The notes below the pieces were generated by a model. It saw only the letters and a program-made list of their open reading frames with translations. It did not search any database and was not told the DNA's origin. From Pantoea sp. Eser (GTDB taxonomy: Bacteria > Pseudomonadota > Gammaproteobacteria > Enterobacterales > Enterobacteriaceae): a stretch of DNA of 64,000 bases. A program made the translations under genes and the position numbers. The DNA is taken from the NCBI GenBank assembly GCA_009830035.1, contig SZZY01000002.1, positions 310,001 through 374,000 on the forward strand, in the 5' to 3' direction. Positions 59,821 through 64,000 of the stretch are shown here, in pieces (positions within the stretch are counted from its first letter, which is position 1; every line of letters starts with the position of its first letter).

Positions 59821-60133
59821 AGCAATGATTTTTTTAGTTAGCAAACTAACAATAAGTCATTGAATATTGACCCGCGTGAGAATATACTCATTCGGGCCAA
59901 TAATTCTGCAACAAATCAACAACATAATAACGTTACACAATGATTGGCAACCGGCTTGCCGGGATGGTGTCTGCGCGCACGTCAGGATTACCGCGCCGGA
60001 TCCTTTTGCACCGTTTTAATCCTCTGTATCACGCCAGATATCTGGTTTACGGAGTCATCCGTGACTTTTCTCAATTCCTGAAGAAATTGACTATTCTTTT
60101 TCAGGTTAAGATTGGACAGGTGGTGGAGAAGCT
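59821..60133. other. cfa promoter and leader region
   Basis: About 310 bases between the punC remnant and cfa. By analogy with E. coli it should contain cfa promoters and a long leader. Motifs were not resolved by eye. Confidence 0.45.
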
Positions 60134-61282
60134 ATGAGTTCATCGTATGTAGAAGAAGTGAGCCTCGAAGAAAACCATTGGTATCGCATCGTTCACGAGC
60201 TACTGGAAAAAGCAGATATCGAAATTAATGGTTCACGAAGCTGGGATATTCAGGTTAAAAATCCTGACTTCTTTAAACGTGTTCTGCAGGAGGGATCGCT
60301 GGGTCTGGGCGAAAGTTATATGGACGGCTGGTGGGAATGCGATCGGCTGGATATATTTTTCCACCACGTTCTCAAACATAAACTGGACCAGCAACTTCCT
60401 CATCATTTTAAAGATACGCTGCGTATTGCCGCGGCGCGCTTAACCAACCTCCAGTCGAAAAAGCGCGCGTGGATTGTCGGTAAAGAGCATTACGATTTAG
60501 GAAACGATTTGTTTTCTCTGATGCTGGATCCGTATATGCAGTACTCCTGTGGCTACTGGAAGGAGGCCACCACGCTCGCCGCCGCGCAGGAAGCGAAGCT
60601 GGATATGATTTGCCGCAAATTAGCGCTGGAGCCGGGCATGTCGCTGCTGGATATTGGCTGCGGCTGGGGCGGACTGGCAGAATTTGCCGCACGTCATTAT
60701 GGCGTTAAAGTGCATGGAGTCACCATTTCTGCTGAACAGCAGAAACTGGCGCAACAGCGCTCTGAAGGATTAGACGTCACCATTTTATTACAGGACTATC
60801 GCGATCTGAATGAACAGTTTGACCGTATTGTGTCGGTCGGAATGTTTGAGCATGTCGGTCCTAAAAATTACGCTACCTATTTTGATGTGGTCGATCGTAA
60901 TTTAAAGCCAGACGGTATCTTCCTGCTGCACACCATTGGTGCGATTAAAACCGATATGAATGTGGATCCGTGGATCGATAAATATATTTTCCCGAATGGC
61001 TGTCTGCCTTCGGTACGCCATATTGCCGACGCCAGCGAGCCGCATTTTATTCTGGAAGACTGGCATAACTTTGGCGCAGATTACGACACCACTCTGATGG
61101 CGTGGTATGAACGCTTTATCCAGGCCTGGCCGCAATTAGCAGATAGCTACGGTGAACGCTTTAAGCGCATGTTCTCCTACTACCTTAACGCCTGTGCCGG
61201 CGCGTTCCGCGCACGCGACATTCAGTTATGGCAGGTGGTGTTCAGTCGGAGCGTGGAAGGTGGATTGCGCGTGGCGCGTTGA
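60134..61282 (+). CDS. cfa: cyclopropane-fatty-acyl-phospholipid synthase
   Basis: S-adenosylmethionine-dependent enzyme that cyclopropanates unsaturated membrane phospholipids at stationary phase or low pH. The 382 residues show GSLGLGESYMDGWWECDRLD at the N-terminal lipid-binding domain and the SAM motif SLLDIGCGWGGLAEFAA. They also show GMFEHVGPKNYATYF and the active-site region YYLNACAGAFRARD with the conserved Cys. ATG 60134 has GGTGGAGAAG upstream. It is followed by a strong terminator shared with ribC. Intact. Confidence 0.97.
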   Translation: MSSSYVEEVSLEENHWYRIVHELLEKADIEINGSRSWDIQVKNPDFFKRVLQEGSLGLGESYMDGWWECDRLDIFFHHVLKHKLDQQLPHHFKDTLRIAAARLTNLQSKKRAWIVGKEHYDLGNDLFSLMLDPYMQYSCGYWKEATTLAAAQEAKLDMICRKLALEPGMSLLDIGCGWGGLAEFAARHYGVKVHGVTISAEQQKLAQQRSEGLDVTILLQDYRDLNEQFDRIVSVGMFEHVGPKNYATYFDVVDRNLKPDGIFLLHTIGAIKTDMNVDPWIDKYIFPNGCLPSVRHIADASEPHFILEDWHNFGADYDTTLMAWYERFIQAWPQLADSYGERFKRMFSYYLNACAGAFRARDIQLWQVVFSRSVEGGLRVAR

Positions 61283-61310
61283 GGCCAGTCACAGAGTGTG
61301 ATTAACGATA

Positions 61311-61339
61311 AAAGAAGGCGCTGATGCGCCTTCTTTTTT
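61311..61339. terminator. bidirectional terminator cfa/ribC
   Basis: AAAGAAGGCGC-TGAT-GCGCCTTCTTTTTT lies between convergent cfa and ribC. Confidence 0.9.
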
Positions 61340-61994
61340 AGCTTTCTGCCGTCGGTTGCCCGGTCAGCATATTCATCGCCGCCGCATCAAGCTGCGCTAA
61401 TACCCGCTCAACGGTGTCGACAATCGCCTGAGTATGCGTATCAATCTCAATATTAACCCGGTCGCCAAAGGTTTTTGCCCCTAAGGTGGTGCGTTCCAGC
61501 GTTTCCGGGATCAGATAGACGCAGAATTTGGTTCGGGTCACATCCCCTACCGTCAGGCTTATCCCGTCAATGCCAACGAAGCCTTTATGCAGGATATATT
61601 TCATCTGGGTCGGATCCTGGATCTTAAACCACACTTCGCGGTTATGTTCCGACTGGATAATTTTGCAGATTTCAGCGGTGGTCATAATATGACCGGACAT
61701 CAGGTGCCCGCCTATTTCATCGCTGAATTTCGCGGCGCGTTCAATATTGACCACATCTCCCTGGCGTAAATCGCCCAAGTTGGTGACGCGCAGGGTCTCT
61801 TTTATTAAATCAAAACTGAACCGATCGCCCTCAATAGCCGTCACGGTTAAGCAGCAGCCGTTGTGTGCCACTGATGCGCCCAGCGCCAGGCCCGGCAATA
61901 ATTCTTCCGGCAACCTGACAGTGTGAGTACGGAACAGTTCTTTCTCTTCAACGGACACTATTTCTGCGGTGCCCTGCACAATACCGGTAAACAT
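61338..61994 (-). CDS. ribC: riboflavin synthase alpha chain
   Basis: Last enzyme of riboflavin biosynthesis, a homotrimer that dismutates two lumazines (also called ribE). The 218 residues start [17 protein letters not shown], contain two lumazine-binding repeats ([13 protein letters not shown] in the first, [12 protein letters not shown] in the second) and [12 protein letters not shown]. The family length is conserved. It is divergent from mdtK as in E. coli. It is intact, so vitamin B2 synthesis is retained at this locus. Confidence 0.96.
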   Translation of the reverse strand: MFTGIVQGTAEIVSVEEKELFRTHTVRLPEELLPGLALGASVAHNGCCLTVTAIEGDRFSFDLIKETLRVTNLGDLRQGDVVNIERAAKFSDEIGGHLMSGHIMTTAEICKIIQSEHNREVWFKIQDPTQMKYILHKGFVGIDGISLTVGDVTRTKFCVYLIPETLERTTLGAKTFGDRVNIEIDTHTQAIVDTVERVLAQLDAAAMNMLTGQPTAES

Positions 61995-62200
61995 AGTCTT
62001 TGCCTCTGCGAAGTTTGCGCTAGTTTATCACAGCTCACGTCCGCTGTTAGCTTTCAGCCGGCGGCGTAGCCTTACAGGCGTAGCAAAACGCATGCAGTGA
62101 CAAAGATTGGCGAATCCGCTATCGCCAGTTACACTAGCTGACGCAATTCCTGGGGCTTCCCTGCCCCGCCATTATTTCATTTAACTTTTCAGGTGTTAAC

Positions 62201-63574
62201 GTGCAGAAGTATTTAACAGAAGCGCGTCAATTGCTTGCCCTTGCGATTCCGGTCATCCTTGCTCAGGTGGCTCAAACCGCAATGGGATTTGTGGATACCA
62301 TCATGGCCGGCGCCGTCAGCGCCACGGATATGGCCGCCGTCGCTGTCGGCACCTCTATCTGGCTTCCGGCCATCCTGTTTGGTCATGGTCTTCTGCTTGC
62401 ATTGACGCCCACGGTTGCGCAACTCAACGGCTCTGGCCGCCGCGAACGCATCGCCGAGCAAATCCGCCAGGGTTACTGGCTGGCCCTGTTTGTTTCGTTG
62501 TTGATCATGGTGCTGTTATGGCATGCCGGCTACTTAATCCGGGCAATGCATGACATCGATCCGCTGCTGGCGATGAAAGCAGAAGGCTATCTGCATGCCC
62601 TGCTGTTTGGCGCACCGGGCTATCTGTTTTTCCAGGTCCTGCGTAATCAGTGCGAAGGCCTGTCGAAAACCAAGCCGGGTATGGTGCTGGGCTTTCTCGG
62701 TCTGATGGTCAATATTCCGCTGAACTACGTGTTTATTTATGGCCATTTCGGCATGCCAGCGCTGGGCGGTGTGGGCTGTGGCGTGGCAACGGCCTCTGTC
62801 TACTGGGTGATGTTCATCTGCATGCGCTTCTGGGTCCGCCGGATGGGAACCATGCGCGATATCCGCCCGACCAGCAGCTGGTCACCGCCTTCGCGTCCGA
62901 TTCTGACCCGCCTGATGACGCTGGGCTTACCGGTGGCGCTGGCGCTGTTCTTCGAGGTCACGCTGTTTGCCGTGGTGGCGCTGCTGGTGTCGCCGCTGGG
63001 TATTGTTAACGTCGCCGGTCATCAGATCGCGCTGAACTTCAGCTCACTGATGTTCGTTCTGCCACTGTCGCTGGGCGTGGCCACCACCATCCGGGTCGGC
63101 TATCGCTTAGGTCAGGGGTCAACCGAGCAGGCCAAAGTCGCCGCCTGGACCGCCCAGGGTGTCGGCATCAGCATGGCCGCGTTGACTGCGCTGTTTACCG
63201 TGACCTTCCGTCATCAGATTGCCCTGCTGTATAACGACAATCCGGAAGTGGTGACGCTGGCGGCGCAGTTGATGCTGCTGGCGACCATCTATCAGTTCTC
63301 TGACTCGATCCAGGTGATTGGCAGCGGCATTTTACGTGGCTATAAAGATACCCGTTCGATCTTTTTCATTACCTTTATCGCCTACTGGCTGCTGGGTCTG
63401 CCGGCCGGTTATTTACTGGCGCTGACAGACTGGCTGGTGCCGCGAATGGGACCGGCAGGTTTCTGGTGCGGCTTCATTGTCGGGCTGACATCTGCGGCGG
63501 TAATGATGATTTGGCGCATCAGACGCCTGCAGCAGTCACCCGCCGGGGTGATCCTGACGCGCGCGGCGCGCTAA
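62201..63574 (+). CDS. mdtK: multidrug/Na+ antiporter MdtK (NorM, MATE family)
   Basis: MATE-family efflux pump of the inner membrane using a cation gradient to export cationic drugs. The 457-residue product with 12 hydrophobic segments starts at GTG 62201, with CAGGTG upstream, as [22 protein letters not shown] motifs are visible: [49 protein letters not shown] and [14 protein letters not shown]. It is intact and followed by the tRNA-Val genes, as in E. coli. Confidence 0.96.
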   Translation: MQKYLTEARQLLALAIPVILAQVAQTAMGFVDTIMAGAVSATDMAAVAVGTSIWLPAILFGHGLLLALTPTVAQLNGSGRRERIAEQIRQGYWLALFVSLLIMVLLWHAGYLIRAMHDIDPLLAMKAEGYLHALLFGAPGYLFFQVLRNQCEGLSKTKPGMVLGFLGLMVNIPLNYVFIYGHFGMPALGGVGCGVATASVYWVMFICMRFWVRRMGTMRDIRPTSSWSPPSRPILTRLMTLGLPVALALFFEVTLFAVVALLVSPLGIVNVAGHQIALNFSSLMFVLPLSLGVATTIRVGYRLGQGSTEQAKVAAWTAQGVGISMAALTALFTVTFRHQIALLYNDNPEVVTLAAQLMLLATIYQFSDSIQVIGSGILRGYKDTRSIFFITFIAYWLLGLPAGYLLALTDWLVPRMGPAGFWCGFIVGLTSAAVMMIWRIRRLQQSPAGVILTRAAR

Positions 63575-63726
63575 CCGGTTGAGCGGGCGGTAAAAGGCCC
63601 GCGATGTCTAAAAAACGACGCATAGCACAGTTGCTGTTCAGTCACGGTGAAAAAACCATTTTTCCCCTTGCCAGCCTCTTCGGCTGCCGTTAATATTCGT
63701 CCCCGCTGTCGCCCAGACAGCATGTT

Positions 63727-63803
63727 GCGCTCTTAGCTCAGTTGGTTAGAGCACCACCTTGACATGGTGGGGGTCGATGGTTCGAGTCCATTAGAGCGCA
63801 CCA
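63727..63803 (+). tRNA. tRNA-Val (GAC)
   Basis: A 77-nt tRNA with encoded CCA. The acceptor stem GCGCTCT/AGAGCGC is perfectly paired. The D-loop is AGTTGGTTAGA, the anticodon stem-loop CCACCTTGACATGGTGG gives anticodon GAC, and the T-loop is TTCGAGT with the stem paired. It corresponds to E. coli valV/valW downstream of mdtK. Confidence 0.96.
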
Positions 63804-63806
63804 AGT

Positions 63807-63883
63807 GCGTCCGTAGCTCAGTTGGTTAGAGCACCACCTTGACATGGTGGGGGTTGATGGTTCGAGTCAATTAGAACGCACCA
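63807..63883 (+). tRNA. second tRNA-Val (GAC), degenerate stems
   Basis: A tandem copy starting three bases after the first, with the same anticodon arm and D-arm. The acceptor 5' strand GCGTCCG pairs poorly with AGAACGC (mismatches at pairs 5-68 and 7-66). The T-stem has a G52-A62 mismatch (GATGG/CAATT). Position 48 is T rather than C. The 3' strand would pair perfectly with GCGTTCT, suggesting recent substitutions. It may be a decaying tRNA gene. Confidence 0.85.
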
Positions 63884-64000
63884 CTTTCAGAATTTCTCCC
63901 GCTTGCGCAAATCCTTCTTTTATTGATATACATCTTTTCCAGAACTGCTTTTCGATTGGTTTTCGCATACTTAGCGACTATACTGTGCCGCGTTGTCCAC

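Noticed and set aside
1-64000. All lesions being sequencing errors
   Set aside because: Deletions removing catalytic segments (glgX, punC, ydhK), a 12-bp duplication, clean nonsense substitutions and open essential genes are not explained by homopolymer errors, although individual one-base indels might be.
1-64000. CRISPR array, prophage or insertion sequence
   Set aside because: No regularly spaced repeats, transposase, integrase or phage structural genes could be recognised in the window.

Overview
The window comes from an Erwiniaceae-type gamma-proteobacterium, most likely Pantoea or a close relative. From about 11.6 kb to the right edge the genes follow the Escherichia coli block dtpA-gstA-pdxY-tyrS-pdxH-mliC ... 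anmK-slyB-slyA-ydhK-sodC-ydhF-ydhL-nemR-nemA-gloA-rnt-grxD-mepH-ynhF-purR-punR-punC-cfa-ribC-mdtK-valV/valW. The encoded proteins closely resemble the E. coli ones as I remember them. Accessory blocks interrupt this order: umuDC, Mn-catalase, uvsE, zinT, katE, an AT-rich two-gene cassette, and treZ-treY-glgX.

The dominant feature is gene decay. About half of the recognisable genes carry frameshifts, in-frame stops, lost start codons or internal deletions. These include an aldarate dehydratase, a metallo-beta-lactamase-fold hydrolase, two flavin/quinone reductases, two LysR genes, umuC, zinT, katE, a chemoreceptor, treZ/treY/glgX, nemR/nemA/gloA, ydhK/ydhF/ydhL, ynhF and punR/punC. Housekeeping genes (tyrS, pdxH, rnt, grxD, purR, ribC) stay open. 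Multi-base deletions that remove catalytic residues, and a 12-bp duplication in nemR, argue against simple sequencing error. This pattern fits early genome reduction in a host-associated lineage, but that is inference from sequence alone.

Layout: 1-10.4 kb is an accessory region made almost entirely of pseudogenes (aldarate uptake and catabolism, redox enzymes, LysR/AraC regulators). 10.4-18.4 kb holds dtpA, gstA, B6-salvage genes, tyrS and an SRAP-family protein lacking its catalytic Cys. 18.7-24.5 kb carries small lipoproteins, regulators and a dead umuDC behind a preserved LexA box. 24.9-32.1 kb is stress-related: intact Mn-catalase and uvsE, broken katE, KGG protein and zinT, the last with a preserved Zur box. 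32.7-35.0 kb is an AT-rich cassette of a YejK/NdpA-like protein translationally coupled to an unknown membrane-anchored protein. It is the best candidate here for an undescribed system, although both genes are now damaged. 35.4-42.8 kb has a dead chemoreceptor and the dead maltooligosyl-trehalose pathway. 43.7-63.9 kb is the conserved core block, ending in two tRNA-Val(GAC) genes of which the second looks degenerate.

Metabolically, riboflavin synthase and pyridoxine-phosphate oxidase are kept. Electrophile detoxification, SOS mutagenesis, chemotaxis, zinc scavenging and trehalose synthesis from glycogen appear to be failing.
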